Assembly (NCBI GenBank): GCA_039720395.1
Contig: CM077833.1
Location: forward strand, 27,488,271 to 27,552,270
Source: Liquidambar formosana
Taxonomy: Eukaryota; Streptophyta; Magnoliopsida; Saxifragales; Altingiaceae
Direction: 5' to 3'
DNA: 64,000 nt
Below, in pieces: positions 1 to 11,129 of the stretch. The translations under genes and the position numbers were made by a program. How positions within the stretch are numbered: the stretch's first letter is position 1; every line of letters begins with the position of its first letter. The notes beneath the pieces are model-generated. The model did no database searches and was not told the origin of the DNA. It saw only the letters and a list, made by a program, of their open reading frames with translations.

Positions 1-310
1 AATACATTAAAATTGCTTAATTCCATTTGAAGTTTTGGACGAGCAAGCAAGTTGTAATTCAATTTCAAGTCTTAGATTGGCCCTTAGTACAATCCCCTCC
101 TAAAAATGAAGTGCAAAACAAACTATTTTTTTTCCAGATGTTTATATAATTATTCTTAGAATCAAAATGAAGACCACACATGATCAATTTTTTTAATTCG
201 TAAGCAATCATATAAATGTTAATTCTCTCAAGAATTGTCTGACTACGTACACAAGACATAGGCAAAAGCATTATTGAAATTACAATCACATAAGGATCAA
301 GATGAAAGTT

Positions 311-470
311 AATAGCCAATGGCCCTATGGCCTAATGGCACTTCCCCATATGTGGGAAGAAATTGGATTCGAGTCTTTGAAAAGCTACATGGTATTCTTG
401 CTCCGTAATCGGAATCTCCCCTGGCCAACCCCCCAAACCCCCCCCCCCCCCCCAATCAAAAAAAGAAGAA
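311..470 (+). mobile_element. tRNA-derived SINE-like copy
   Basis: The segment begins with an A-box-like TGGCCTAATGG and has a B-box-like GGATTCGAGTC about 45 bases on (365-375). It then carries a family body (AAAGCTACATGG, CTCCGTAATCGGAATCTCCC) and a C-rich/A-rich tail. The same body recurs at 3712-3814, 34684-34806 and 47540-47702 with different left boundaries. Assignment to a SINE rests on the pol III box pattern; target-site duplications were not resolved. Confidence 0.55.
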
Positions 471-1239
471 GTTGAAAGTCATTAATATTCTTGCACTAGT
501 TGGTTACTCCCAAACTTTAGTATGGATCTTTTGACCAAGATTTTTCTTAGCATATACTCTGTAAAAGATTTAGATTTTCCCCACTTATTCGCTTAAAAAG
601 TGAGATTAAAAGATTGAATGGTCACCACTCACCATAGGTATATGATTCGATCCGAGTTAGGAAAGAGATTTTAGGTTAAATTATTTAAGTGATTGAAAAA
701 ATTGAATTTAGGAGATAGATTTTATGTAGCGTGGTCTTCCAGCTAATTATAATATTTTCTTTCGAATCTATAAGTCCTTTTTCTTCTTATTGGGCCACTC
801 ATTTCGAATCTGTTAATCATGTAATCTGTTCTATTGTACTGGCCTTTTCATTTCAAGATTATATATCCTAGTCTCTTCAATTCAGAGATGTGCCACCACA
901 CTACACTAGTCCACTTGGCTATGTATGTCCGAGAAGCGGGCCTCTTGCATCAACCTTTAGACCAAAAGGGCAAAAGGAATGAAGCCCATCTCACCTCCAT
1001 CTCTAAGATCAGTACAGGACCACTCTTACCAACACAGCCTTCCACATCAGACAATTAGCACAATTTCTTTATTGTGTATTTAAGTATTTTACATAGTAGT
1101 GAATGCATAAAAACATCAGGCCAAAACACATTAGCACTAGTGTTTGCAGGAACTCACCTCCTGATGGAATCCACTTTGAAAATAATTTGTCCAAATAAAT
1201 TATGATTGATCAAATCTCACCCACTTTATTCCTAATCCT

Positions 1240-1262
1240 CCCCCCCCCCCCCCCCCCCCCCC
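1240..1262. repeat. Poly-C tract (23 C)
   Basis: An uninterrupted run of 23 C. The paralogous positions near 4751 and 36529 have only five C, so the tract expanded in this copy (or is a sequencing or assembly artefact). Confidence 0.9.
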
Positions 1263-1534
1263 GCAAAAAAAAATTCGATATTTGATTTATAAGGTTTTGC
1301 TACTTTAAAGATAAGAGTTAGTGAACTGATTTAGATGGCCCAAACCCTTATTAATCATACAGAGTAATAATATAAATAAATAAAAAAACATTGATATCCC
1401 AGACGTAGTGCTGGTAAGTTAGAACCCAAAGTAGTCCCAGCGCCATGCATAAGTCCATACACAAGCTCATGCAACAAATAATGAAATATTTTACCATGAG
1501 GGATGCATAGTCATGACTCACATTTAGGGGGAAT

Positions 1535-1800
1535 TACAGATTGGTCCATTTATAGGCAAATAATTACAGTTAGTAGTCATTCTTAGTTAAGTTAGTAGTC
1601 ATTTATTATGAAGTTAGTACTCATTTACTACGAGCTGCAGATGTCTCTGTGTAAGAATACTCGTAGACTGTAGGAAGCTGTAGATTTGTTGGGTGTGTAG
1701 TTCAATCTCAATATATATGATCGCAAAATGTCTATCCTTTTCTTTTGTCTGGTTTCATAATCATATCTCTCTCTCTAGTCGATTAGTAGAACGTTATTTT
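1535..1800 (+). pseudogene. Type II EF-hand gene ghost: coding region deleted
   Basis: The left part (1539-1630) matches the MITE that lies upstream of intact type II genes (compare 5003-5060). From about 1633 the sequence is the type II 3' UTR (compare CTGCAGCTGTCTCT at 5720 onward), followed by the normal 3' flank. The junction lies at about 1630-1635. Relative to the 5382 locus about 660 bases are missing: the right half of the MITE, the promoter and TATA box, the 5' UTR and the whole coding region. No EF-hand sequence remains. Confidence 0.8.
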
Positions 1801-1972
1801 TTTAGAGTTGGTCAAGTTGCCACATCAATTGGGTAAATCGATCAGTTGCTCTATGTGGAAAATGTCAAGGAGCTCGACTTCTTGTACAAATTTATTTGTT
1901 TAACTAATGTTGATAGTTACAAGCCACATCAGATCACTATAAATATATCATTATTTTTTTTATACAATTTTT

Positions 1973-2136
1973 AGGAGGACTTATAGGTAGGTCCGACTAT
2001 GGGCAAACAATTACAACTCAATTACAGTTAGTAGTTATTCTCAGTTAAGTCAGTAGGCACTTACTAGTTAGTTAGTAATTATTTGTATTGAATTGTAATT
2101 GTTTGCCCATAGCTAAACCTATCTGTAATTCTCCTA
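1973..2136. mobile_element. Palindromic MITE, 3' side of type II ghost
   Basis: The ends are inverted copies: left CTTATAGGTAGGTCC..GGGCAAACAATTACA, right TGTAATTGTTTGCCC..CCTATCTGTAATTC. The same element lies at the same place downstream of every intact type II gene (6062, 37828, 50449). A diverged version lies upstream of them. Confidence 0.75.
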
Positions 2137-2600
2137 AATTTTTCTCAAATTGCTTGTCAAATTTGCCCTATCTTTATGGGATGGATAGAGTAATGTCTAA
2201 ACTACTTTTATGAAGACCGAAACTGAAGACATGCTCCTTGAGAGGGGGAAAGGTGATGTTTAGGTCTACAACATATTTAGGCATTAATAGCATTTTCTTA
2301 AAATTATGTTCACAAAATTCCTATAAATATAAAAATTCATTTTGCACCAAATTTTTTTTATAAATTTTTTTTAAAAAGAAATATCATCACCACCTAGGCA
2401 TCCAAACTCACCGGTATATATACATCCCTCACTTCTATCGCCTCCCCTATAATTGGAAACTGTAGAACGAGTCCAATCTCATACAAGAGAAAGGAAAGGT
2501 ACTGAAAAAAGTGGCACCCCCATGGTTGGTATTTTTGTGGACCGACATGCTTGTGTACCCACAATCACAACATGCATGATGGGTCCACATGCAGACTTTG

Positions 2601-2681
2601 AAACAGTGCAGTAAGATAAGCAGGAATCAGATAAACATGTAGAGCTGAGGCTGGGAAGAAGTACGTGAAGCTCTATATAAA
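2601..2681 (+). promoter_or_regulatory. Core promoter of type I EF-hand gene
   Basis: AAACAGTG at 2601-2608, GATAAG (GATA/I-box type) at 2615-2620 and TATATAAA at 2674-2681. The TATA box is 111 bases upstream of the ATG, so the 5' UTR is roughly 80 nt. All seven gene copies show the same order and similar spacing. Confidence 0.75.
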
Positions 2682-2791
2682 CCCCTTGTTTCCAACCTTA
2701 CTCATCACAGTTCATAGAGCAGCCAGCCGGCCGGAGACTCATAGTTATAGCTGTACGTAGTTCCTCTCCAAATCTGTAGCAAAAATCAAAC

Positions 2792-3085
2792 ATGGTGAGG
2801 ACGGTGCCAAAATCAATCCCGGCCGTGCCTTTAACGGAAGAGGAGTTGAAGGAAGTGTTTAAGCGCCATGACATCAACGGCGATGGGCGCCTCGACGAGG
2901 ACGAGCTCAAGAACGCCTTCAAAAGCTTTGGTTCTCGTTACCCTGCCTGGAGAGTTTCGCGAGGGCTCCACCATGCCGACAACAATGGAGATGGATGCAT
3001 CAACATCACCGACGCCGAGATGGACGATCTTGTAAATTACACTTCCAAATTGGGATACACTCTTGTTTCTCGCGAAGGACAGTAG
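2792..3085 (+). CDS. Small two-EF-hand Ca2+-binding protein, type I
   Basis: Predicted 97-residue, intronless, calmodulin/polcalcin-like protein. EF-hand 1 has a canonical 12-residue loop, DINGDGRLDEDE (about residues 26-37). The linker contains SRYPAWRVSRGLHHAD. The second loop starts DNNGDGCI, but the usual glutamate is at loop position 14 rather than 12, with an Asp at 12, so Ca2+ binding there may be altered. There is no signal peptide or membrane segment, so a cytosolic or nuclear sensor or buffer is likely (inferred). The ATG is the first after the TATA box; an AATAAA lies at 3267-3272. The closest paralogue starts at 43584 and lacks one codon near the N-terminus. The physiological role is unknown. 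Confidence 0.88.
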   Translation: MVRTVPKSIPAVPLTEEELKEVFKRHDINGDGRLDEDELKNAFKSFGSRYPAWRVSRGLHHADNNGDGCINITDAEMDDLVNYTSKLGYTLVSREGQ

Positions 3086-3266
3086 ATTTAATTAGGTCCC
3101 CTAGTTGCATCTACTTAATTGTGGGGAAGCTAGGGTCCATGTCCATTTGTCCAATTGTACCCTAGTCTGTGTTCTTTGCGGCTTTCTTATGTGTAGGAAG
3201 CCGCACAAGTTGGGTATGCAGTTCAATCTAGCTAGCTCAAATATGATGTACGTACTACTAGCTCAA

Positions 3267-3272
3267 AATAAA
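3267..3272 (+). terminator. Putative poly(A) signal of type I gene
   Basis: AATAAA 182 bases after the stop codon, conserved in the second type I copy near 44058. It is missing from both type I ghosts, whose deletion extends past it. Confidence 0.55.
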
Positions 3273-3639
3273 AGTTTACCCTTTCCTTTAGTGCCATTTG
3301 ACTCGTATTATCTGGGAAGTGGGTGTGAAGTGTCATTTGACTCATATTATATATTGATTTAAAATAAAATCATATATGACTTGGTTATATCCTTAAAACT
3401 TAAAAACTCATTTTATTTTAGAAAGTTTGTTTCTTGCAGCATCTAGCATTGCGCCACATCATATGGAATTTTATTATGAGTCAAAATATATGGATCAAAT
3501 AGCATTTTCCTTATTAAACAAGCCTTACTAATGATATATTGTTAAAAAGAAAGGGTGTAATATGGACAGTACTAGAGTAGCAACTTTTATTTAAGTTCGT
3601 AAATTTTCAATATTGTTACAGAATGAAGAAACGCATGAA

Positions 3640-5002
3640 CGTAATCCTTTTAGGTCTGTTTGAGAATTTCAAAAATTGGATAAAATTGGGTCTGGGTCAT
3701 AATTGTTATGTGAGAAGATTTTGGATTCGAGTCTTTGGAAAGCTACATGGTGTTCTTGCTCCGTAATCGGAATCTCCCCGGCCAACACCCCCCCCCCTCC
3801 CACCAAAAAAAAGAAGTTGAAAGTCATTAATATTCTTGCACTGGTTGGTTACTCCCAAACTTTAGTATAAATCTTTTGACAATGCTTTATCTTAGCATAT
3901 ACTCCATAAAAGATTTACCACTGATTTTCCCCACATATTCGCTTAAAAAGTGAGATTAAAAGATTGAATGGTCACCACTCACCATAGATATATGATTCGA
4001 TTCGAGTTAGGAAAGAGATTTTAGGTTAAATTATTTAAGCGATTGAAAAAATTGAATTTAGGAGACAGATTTTATGTTGAGTGGTCTTCCAGCTAAATTT
4101 CAATACCATAATTAATTTAATCATAATCTTTTCTTTCGAATCTATAAGTCCTTTTTCTTCTTATTGATTTGGCCACTCATTTCGGATCTGTCAATCATGC
4201 AATCTGTTATCCTATTATACTGGCCTTTTCATTTCAAGATTATCCTAGTCAAGAGTCATCCTGTCCACTTCAGAGATGTGCCACCACACTACACTAGTCC
4301 ACTTGGCTATATCCGAGAAGCGAGCCTCTTGCATCAACCTTTAGACCGAAAGGAATGAAGCCTATCTCACCTCCATCTCTAAGATCAATCTAGGACCACT
4401 ATTACTAACGGAGCCTTCCACATCTAGTTACATATAGGAATTGATGACTGGGGCATATATGGAGAATTGAACTTTGAGGCTCGGTTGAAGATAACTTTAT
4501 CATGGGGCTGCAGAGTCTTGCATGCATATATAGTGTCTTTCCCTTAATAAAATCAGTTATCTTGCTTGCCAAACAGGCAATTAGCACAATTTATTTACTG
4601 TGTATTTTATTTAGTAGTGAAGGTACAAAAACATTAGGCCAAAGCACATTAATTAGCACAAAGTGTTTTCAGGAATCACCTCCAAATGGAATCCACTCTG
4701 AAAATAAATTATGATTGACCAAATCTCACTCATTAATTTATTCATAATTCTCCCCCAATTCAATATTTGGTTATAAGGTTTCGCCACTTTAAAGATAAGA
4801 GTTCAGTGAATTGACTTAGATGTCCCAAACCCTTATAAATAATAATAATAAAAAAAAAAAAAAGACATTAGTATCCCATACGTACATATTGCTGTTAGCT
4901 AGGTTAGAACCCAAAGTAGTCCCATGCCATGCATAGTCTATGCAACAAATAATGAAATATTTTACCATGAGGGATGCATAGTCTTAACTCGCATTGTCAC
5001 AA
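3640..5002. repeat. Duplicated intergenic block upstream of type II gene
   Basis: No gene is seen. The sequence parallels 480-1530, 34690-36770 and 47540-48690. It includes a left-truncated SINE-like copy (about 3712-3814) that keeps the B-box-like GGATTCGAGTC and the C-rich tail. Confidence 0.75.
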
Positions 5003-5127
5003 GGGAATTACAGATTGGTCCGGTTATAGGCAAATAATTACCTTTAGTAGTCATTTACTATGAAGTTAGCAGTAATTTGTATTAAAATATAATTATTTGT
5101 CCGTAGCCGGAGGAATCTGTAATTCCT
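5003..5127. mobile_element. Palindromic MITE in type II promoter region
   Basis: The left end GGGAATTACAGATTGGTCC is matched by inverted sequence at the right end (..GGAATCTGTAATTCC). It sits about 130 bases upstream of the TATA box. The same element is at 36774-36899, and its right half is at 49466-49536. The ghost II deletion starts inside the corresponding copy. Confidence 0.75.
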
Positions 5128-5183
5128 TATGTCACTTCCGTGTCCAGATGCTTGTGTGCCCACATTTTGGATCACAAAGGCTC

Positions 5184-5268
5184 AAACAGTGATATTAAGA
5201 TAAGTTGGAATAAGGATAAAGGTGCGCATGAAGAAGTGCACGAGGCTGGCTCTCTCTCTATATATAAA
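5184..5268 (+). promoter_or_regulatory. Core promoter of type II EF-hand gene
   Basis: AAACAGTG at 5184-5191, GATAAG at 5199-5204 and TATATAAA at 5261-5268 after a CT-rich stretch. The ATG follows the TATA box by 121 bases. Confidence 0.75.
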
Positions 5269-5381
5269 CCCTTTTTTCTACATTCTCATCGTCATACAGG
5301 CATACAGCAGGCAGGCTCTCTGATCAGCCCAATCCCCTTTCTAACACCAACAGACTCACTCCAAATTCTTGGCGAATTAAC

Positions 5382-5663
5382 ATGCCACATTTCTTTAGGG
5401 CAAAAGTGTCTAAGCACCCCCCTGTGGCTTTGACAAAAAATGATCTGAAGGAACTGTTTAGGCGTCACGACACCAACGGCGATGGCCTCCTGGACAAGGA
5501 AGAGCTCAAGAAGGCCTTCAAAAGCCTGGGTTCACGTCTCCCCCCTTTTCGAGCTTCCCGTGGCCTTCACCATGCAGACAGCAATGGAGATGGATACGTG
5601 AGCGAAAACGAGATGGACGATCTTGTAAACTACGCTTCCGAATTGGGATATACCCTAAAATAA
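5382..5663 (+). CDS. Small two-EF-hand Ca2+-binding protein, type II (copy 1)
   Basis: Predicted 93-residue intronless EF-hand protein. Loop 1 is DTNGDGLLDKEE, canonical apart from Leu where the other copies have Arg. Loop 2 is DSNGDGYVSENE, a canonical 12-residue loop, unlike types I and III. The linker is LGSRLPPFRASRGLHHA. The first 20 residues differ strongly from those of the other type II copies, while the rest is almost identical. There are no targeting or membrane features, so a soluble Ca2+ sensor or buffer is inferred. The start is the only ATG that keeps the frame after the TATA box. The gene lies between two copies of one palindromic MITE, and the Ty3/gypsy element begins about 0.9 kb downstream. 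Confidence 0.88.
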   Translation: MPHFFRAKVSKHPPVALTKNDLKELFRRHDTNGDGLLDKEELKKAFKSLGSRLPPFRASRGLHHADSNGDGYVSENEMDDLVNYASELGYTLK

Positions 5664-6061
5664 TCCTACTTAGTTGTACACTCTATATCTATATATATAG
5701 TCTGTTTACGTACTTGCAAACTGCAGCTGTCTCTATATATGTGTAAGAACACTCATAGCATGTAGGAAGCCGCGGATCTGTGGCCGGGTGTGTAATTCAA
5801 TCTCAATATATATATAATGGATAATTATCATGTTTGAGTTGCTCGATCACAAAATGTCTATCCTTTTCTTTTGTCTGGTTTAATTTCAAAATCTCTCTCT
5901 CCTTGGTCAAGCTGCCACATCATTTGGGAATGAGTTGCTCCATGTGGAAAATGTCAAAGAGCTTGATCTATTGTCCAAATTTATTTGCTCAATTAATAAT
6001 GATAGTTACAAGCCACATTGGATCAATATGAATGTATCATTATTTCTTAATAAAATTTTTA

Positions 6062-6222
6062 GGGGGACTTATAGATAGGTCCAGTTATGGGCAAACAATT
6101 ACATCTCAATTATAGTTACTAGTCATTCTTAGTTAAGTTTGTAGTCATTAACTAGTAAATTAGTAATCATTTGTATTGAACTGTAATTGTTTGCCTGTAA
6201 CCGAACTTATCTATAATTTCCC
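6062..6222. mobile_element. Palindromic MITE, 3' side of type II gene
   Basis: Inverted ends (ACTTATAGATAGGTCCAG at left, ACCGAACTTATCTATAAT at right) with a central TAGTCATT-rich spacer. It is paralogous to 1973-2136, 37828-37988 and 50449-50548. Confidence 0.75.
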
Positions 6223-6599
6223 AAAATTTTTGTTGGTTAACCTAGCTGCTGTATCACTTGGCTGGACAAGTAAACATGGGCAAATGAGTTAGGTTATATA
6301 CCATTGCTCCACTAATATAACTGTAACTATGCTGCGTTTTATTTTCTTTTAGATGACTATGCCAAGTTACTGGGTTTGCCCTAAGAAAGAAAAAAAAAAT
6401 CCTCATCGTTAATGCAGTTTTGCTATGGTGCATGTGGAAGCAATGGGACAAATAAAAGTCACTTTCCTACAATATGGCATATATTATCAATCGTTAATTT
6501 AAAAACTATGGTGTCCATTCCATTATTTCTTTCCCCAAAACTTCTTTGAAAGCTCTCATGCCTTTCAAACAAATTGAACTTCTTTGACTAGTTTATTGG

Positions 6600-7299
6600 T
6601 GTACGGGGTAAAATCTGCTCCCCGAACTACGTGTTGATGATGGAGCTTGCTCCCTCGCCTGGACCTGCAATCACAAGCTTGGAAAACGGGTCAGAGGGTA
6701 GGCCAAGGTGGGTTTTGGCCGTGCCCTCTCCAATGCTTAAGTCAGAAAGCTGTACTGGGGAGAATGAGGCAAGGAAGAAGATGAATCTCAGAGAATTAGG
6801 GTACTGTAGCTTACCAAATTAGGCTGTATCGTATTCTTTTTATACCCACCTGTACGGACTGACCATGTGAGGTCAGATAACTGCTTGGGTTAGGTCAGAT
6901 CTGACCATGGTTTACCCATAACCGTCTGACCATAGTTTATTGACCATGGTTGGCCAGGGAACTGTGGTTTCTTGTAACCGCTGTGTCAGGAATTACAGCT
7001 GCTAAGACAGTTTTGGACTGTAGTAGGATTCGGATTGTAGCGTGAGTCATAAGACAGGTGTCCCGAGGTGAAGGTCAGGTCCCGAGTTGGAAGATCACGT
7101 GCTTTGCAGCGGGTCCTAGCGTGAGGGCCTTCCACGTGTCAAGTGAAGTGATTTAACCCCTTGCCCCGAGCTGGATCTTAGGAGGTGAATCACGTGCGTT
7201 GTGGTGGGCCTGGTTGAGCAATCTTCGCCGCGTGTCAGCGTTTCAGGCCTGAACCTTCCATCCCGAGCTGAAACCTCGGTTCAGAGATATTTCCACACA
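6600..7299 (-). repeat. 3' LTR
   Basis: 700 bp, starting TGTACGGGGT on the + strand and ending TTCCACACA. It is the 3' LTR because the element reads on the minus strand. The adjoining minus-strand sequence TTTGGGGCAAA is a weak polypurine tract. Confidence 0.93.
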
Positions 7300-8255
7300 A
7301 TTTGCCCCAAATTATGACATTCCCGAGTTGGGACTTGTCATAATTTTGTTTTGCTAAGTGTTTTTCCCTGTGCCCCTATGCCGCTTGGCATTCTAGGGCT
7401 TACCTGGCAAAGAGGCGGTTAAGCCTTTCCGTATTCCAAGGCGCTGACGTCATGTGCCTTGGGACCGTACGATCTGCATTTAATGCGCCAGAAGCATTAT
7501 GTCTTTGGAGGGAAACAGATTACTGCTCATTTTATCTTCTGCACTCTCTCTCTACTCTTTGCCTTTTCTCTCTGCATCCTGTTCTCCGTTTTCTCTTTCT
7601 ACTTTCTCTGCTTTTTCTTTCTGTCTTCTCCAAGAAAACACCGTATTTTCCACCGGAATCCACTGTCTACGCCGTTCGCTTGTGGGAGAAGATCCGTTCT
7701 GCTCTCCTTCATTGCCTTTGCAAACCGTTTCTTCGGTGTTATTTTCTGCTGGTGCTCTTCTTGCTCGCTTCACCCTTCCAAGAACAACTTTTGGAGGTTT
7801 CAGCGCCGTGCCGCACAGTTTTTCCGGCGATACAGCTTTTTTGACCACCGATTGATCTTTGTGAAGGTATAACTGGTTTTTGTTTTTTATTCTTCAATTT
7901 GTTCGGTGTATTTTTCTATTTGCGGTTGTTGGAGATGTTCTTGGGGTTTGCTTCGTAATCCTAGGGTTTTCCTCTGGTTTTTGGGGTAAATCACTAAGAT
8001 ACTGATTTTCCCGCCTTTTAGGGTTTGAAAAACTCCATCTCGGGATAAACTTGAGAAAAAAGTTTTTGGTGTCCTTTTTAGTCTTTTCCCAACACTGAGT
8101 TGAGTGTTCCCCGAGCTGACACTTAGAAAAATTTTAGGGTCTGTCAAGGCAGGGGTAACATACCTGTTAGAACTTGATCATGGAGTTTTAGGTCGGGACA
8201 TGTTGGCATGGGTTGAGTTATCCCTGCATTTAACCTTCCCCTTTCATCTTGGCAG
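7300..8255 (+). promoter_or_regulatory. Leader region of the antisense gene
   Basis: This is internal retroelement sequence between the 3' LTR and the antisense ORF. It has a long CT-rich stretch (about 7540-7640), typical of plant 5' leaders. A donor-like AAG/GTATAA at 7865/7866 and an acceptor-like TTGGCAG at 8249-8255 sit just before the ATG, suggesting a 5' UTR intron (inferred). Short overlapping frames here in three phases are not supported as genes. Confidence 0.45.
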
Positions 8256-10934
8256 ATGTCTTCTTTTTATGACATTAGGGGGAACCCTGCAAAGGTAGCA
8301 GAGTTTAAGGCCTTATACGGCTTTGAAGACGGGAAGTTTAGCTTCCGCTTTGCTGAGCCCGGGGAGGACGTCTTTAGGTCAGATGCCAAGGATGGCCTCC
8401 CCGTTCCCATTGCTGCTTTCATGGAGGGTGGAGTTCGTGTCCCCTTCCCTGACCTCCTCAATGACTTCCTCCTCTACTGTGGAATAGTCCCAACCCAGCT
8501 AGGGCTGAACTCCTTTAGGATCATCATGGGGGTTCATGTCCTTAACCAGCTTCTAGGGACTTCTGTCGGGGTGCGGGAGATCCTCCACCATTACAAAATC
8601 TGCGCCCTTAAAAATAAACCCGATGTTTACCTCTCCCTCAAGCGCAGGAAGAAACCCTTTGTCACTCACATCCCAGACTCCAACCCGGGAGCTCATGACA
8701 TTGTGGTCTTCGTGTACGGGCCCGTAGATGGGACTCTTCCCCCTGATCCTCCCATCATTCCCCGAGAGAGAGGCTCTAGCTGTAAGAAATCAGCGATGTC
8801 ATTTTGCTTTTTCCTGTTTTATATGACCTCGAGTTGAATCTTGGACTTAATATTGATACTCATGTCATGTTTCTTTCTAGCAGCTCCTCACGCCAACGAG
8901 CCCGCTGACAAGCTGAACGAGGAGGATATCGAGAGACTGCTCGGATATCAAGTCAGCCAGCGTTGCCGTGCGGCAGAGACCTTGCTCAACTACCACGCGC
9001 GGTACCAGACTTGGGAGAAGGCGAGTTACCCCCATTGGGAGCAGCCTGACGACGAGCTGACCCGCGTGGTGGAGAGAGAGGTTGAGGAAGGAGAGCAAGA
9101 GGGAGAGGAGGAAGAGGGGATCCGCCTCCGACCTGAAGGGGAAGGAGCTGAGGAGATTAGGCCTTCTGACAAGACGGCTCGCCGCGCCCCTTTTGTCATT
9201 GAGAGCTCCAGCTCCGAGGAGACCGTCTCCCAAGCCATGGAGAGGAGAGGCTCCCGTCCCCCCCCCCGCCAAGAGACAGAGAACAGACTCCGGCAGCCAG
9301 AGGACCCAGAAAGACTCTGGGATGAATTTGAGGGCTCTGGTTGCTGAGAGAAGGGCGGCGGAGAAAGAGGCCCAGGAAAAGAAGGCTGCTGAGCAGAATC
9401 AGCAGCAGCAGAATCAGCAGCCGCAGCAACAGCGGCAGAATCAGCAGCAGCAGAGAGCTGGCAAGACTGCTGCTGTTGCTGTTCCTGGGTCTGGTCGGGA
9501 TGGCGGCAAGAAATCCACTGACCCCAACAGTGGCAAACTTTTGTCGGGTGCCATGAAGGGGCAGGACGTGGGCAGGCCCCAGGCGCCCGAGGTTACTGGG
9601 AAGGGGAAGGCTCCACTGGTTCCTGCCACGAAGCCCCGGAAACCCTCTGCGGTCCCCGAGCAGCAACCCGCTGTGCAAGGGCCTGAGCAAGGGGGTGCCA
9701 ACGCCCCGGCGGCCGGAGGTGGGAGCGCCTCTTCCCGTGCTGGTGTGTTAGCAAAATTCCCCGAGGTAAATCTTCACTTCTTTCGAGTTTATAACTGTCT
9801 TAAATCCGGAAGTCTATTGCGAATTCTGATTAACTTTATGTTTTCTTTCGTGTGCGCAGTTCCCCGTACCCGCAGATAAGGATGTTACCAGCTCCTTCTC
9901 TGCGGAGTACAACTTCAAGCAGCTGGGGAACCCCATGAGGTTGCCGGCGGACATGGAGCACTTCAGGAAGAGGTCCGCCCTCGACAACCTCCGCTTCGGG
10001 TTTACCAGTCTTTACCGAGTAAGTTCTGTCCTTTTGTGATTTCCATTACTTGCTGTTCAACCCTATTTTTGACTTGCTGATGTCTGTATAGGGCTGCCAA
10101 CAAATCTTGCTGGCGGGCGATCGCTTCGAGGAAGAAGACAACAAGTTGCAGCTCGAGCTCGCCAAAGTCCGGAGTGAGTACGATCAGAAGCTAGGTGAGG
10201 CTGAGGCCAACTGCTGTGCTGCTATGTCTCAACTTCAGAAGGTAAAGTCTGAATGCGAGACTCTCAAGTCTACAGCCGAGAGTGCCATCAGCAAACTGGA
10301 ACTCACGAGGAAGGACTATGCAGATTTAGAGGCCGAGCTGAGGAAGGCGAAGGATGCCCAGGACGGGCTGGCCCGGGAGAAGCGCGAGCTGGCGAGTAAG
10401 GTCCGGGCTCTTGAGGCTGAGGTAGAGAAGGAGAAGGCCTCCGTGAAGAAGGCCGTGGCTGAGGAGAGGGAAAGCGTGAAGGCTTCCCTCGTTGGGCAGT
10501 TGACCACCGAGCTCGAGGTCACCTACAAATTTGCGTGGGAGACCTTGGTCGAGTTGGCATCTGCCCAATTTCCTGGCATTGCCGATATTCCTTTTGAAAG
10601 GAGGGATATTCCCCCGGATTACGATCCCGAGGGAGGTGATGTCGGGGAAGCTGAGATGGAGGTTGCTGGCGGCGATGAGGCCGGGGAGAACAATCCCGAG
10701 GTCACGTCCCAGCCTAATGCCACCATTGAAGCCGAGAGGACCGTTGACGTCCCCGATGACACTTCAGTCGCTACCAACGGGGACCAACCCGTAAATGCAA
10801 CGGAGAGCACCACGGAGGCTATCCCTGATCTTCCTCAGACTCCCGTGGTCCCGCCTGTCTCTACAGATCCCGTCGCGGCTCCCGAGGTCATTGCTCCGGC
10901 TGCCGGGAACTCGGGGGAGAATGTAGCTACTTAG
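8256..10934 (+). pseudogene. Antisense ORF of Tat element, four exons, one frameshift
   Basis: A gene opposite to gag-pol. Proposed exons: 8256-8781, 8881-9765, 9860-10018 and 10092-10934. All junctions are GT/AG and keep phase. Exon 1 resembles the 'putative gypsy type transposon' family (PF04195, from memory), with GGVRVPFPDLLNDFLLYCGI and a conserved basic end. Exon 2 is acidic, then Ser-rich, Lys-rich and Gln-rich (about 9394-9460). Exon 4 holds a long Lys/Glu-rich coiled coil (about 10110-10510) and an acidic, Pro/Thr-rich tail. The summed exons are 2413 nt (3n+1), about 803 residues. The frame changes around a 10-C run at 9258-9267, so this copy is probably broken there. Such antisense ORFs occur in Tat-type elements; their role is unknown. 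Confidence 0.72.
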
Positions 10935-11129
10935 GTTTTTTCTTTTTTCATTTCTTCTGGCTGAATGCCCCAATCTGTACAGACCATTGTAATACTTTTT
11001 CTATTGGAATGAAATACAGAATTTTTCTTTCTCGCGTGTATGCGTCCTTTATTTTTATGGTGACTGTCTGTTTGAACGTGCTCTCGGGATAAAGTCCCTT
11101 GTTGATGTGTGTGAACTGTTGGTATGCTG

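Larger units (their letters stand above)
1..1534. repeat. Duplicated intergenic block upstream of ghost II
   Basis: No convincing gene is visible. The first 310 bases match 47225-47535 closely, and about 480-1530 matches the upstream flanks of the type II genes (3830-5000, 34810-36770, 47710-48690). The block holds a SINE-like copy (about 311-470) and a 23-base C run (1240-1262). Short reading frames here are not shared between copies. Confidence 0.8.

Noticed and set aside
300..380. Possible tRNA gene (A- and B-box-like sequences)
   Set aside because: No cloverleaf acceptor pairing, and the sequence recurs with a common 3' body and poly-C/A tail, so a SINE is more likely.
2698..2922. Minus-strand frame opposite type I gene
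   Set aside because: Shadow of the coding strand; also open at 43529-43711 only because the genes are duplicates.
5140..5433. Frame overlapping the type II promoter and 5' UTR, also seen at 36912 and 49634
   Set aside because: It begins with GTG, runs through the TATA box, and is shared only because the DNA is duplicated. It cannot be on the mRNA from its start.
6631..6822. 63-codon frame in both LTRs (also 17532-17723)
   Set aside because: Present only because LTRs are duplicated; no similarity to a known protein and not expected to be translated from an LTR.
7452..7872. Three overlapping frames of 118-137 codons on + strand, and one on minus
   Set aside because: CT-rich leader of the antisense gene; open in several phases because of composition, with no conserved motif.
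9196..9701. Minus-strand frames opposite the Gln-rich exon
   Set aside because: Leu-rich mirror images of CAG/GAG repeats in the antisense gene.
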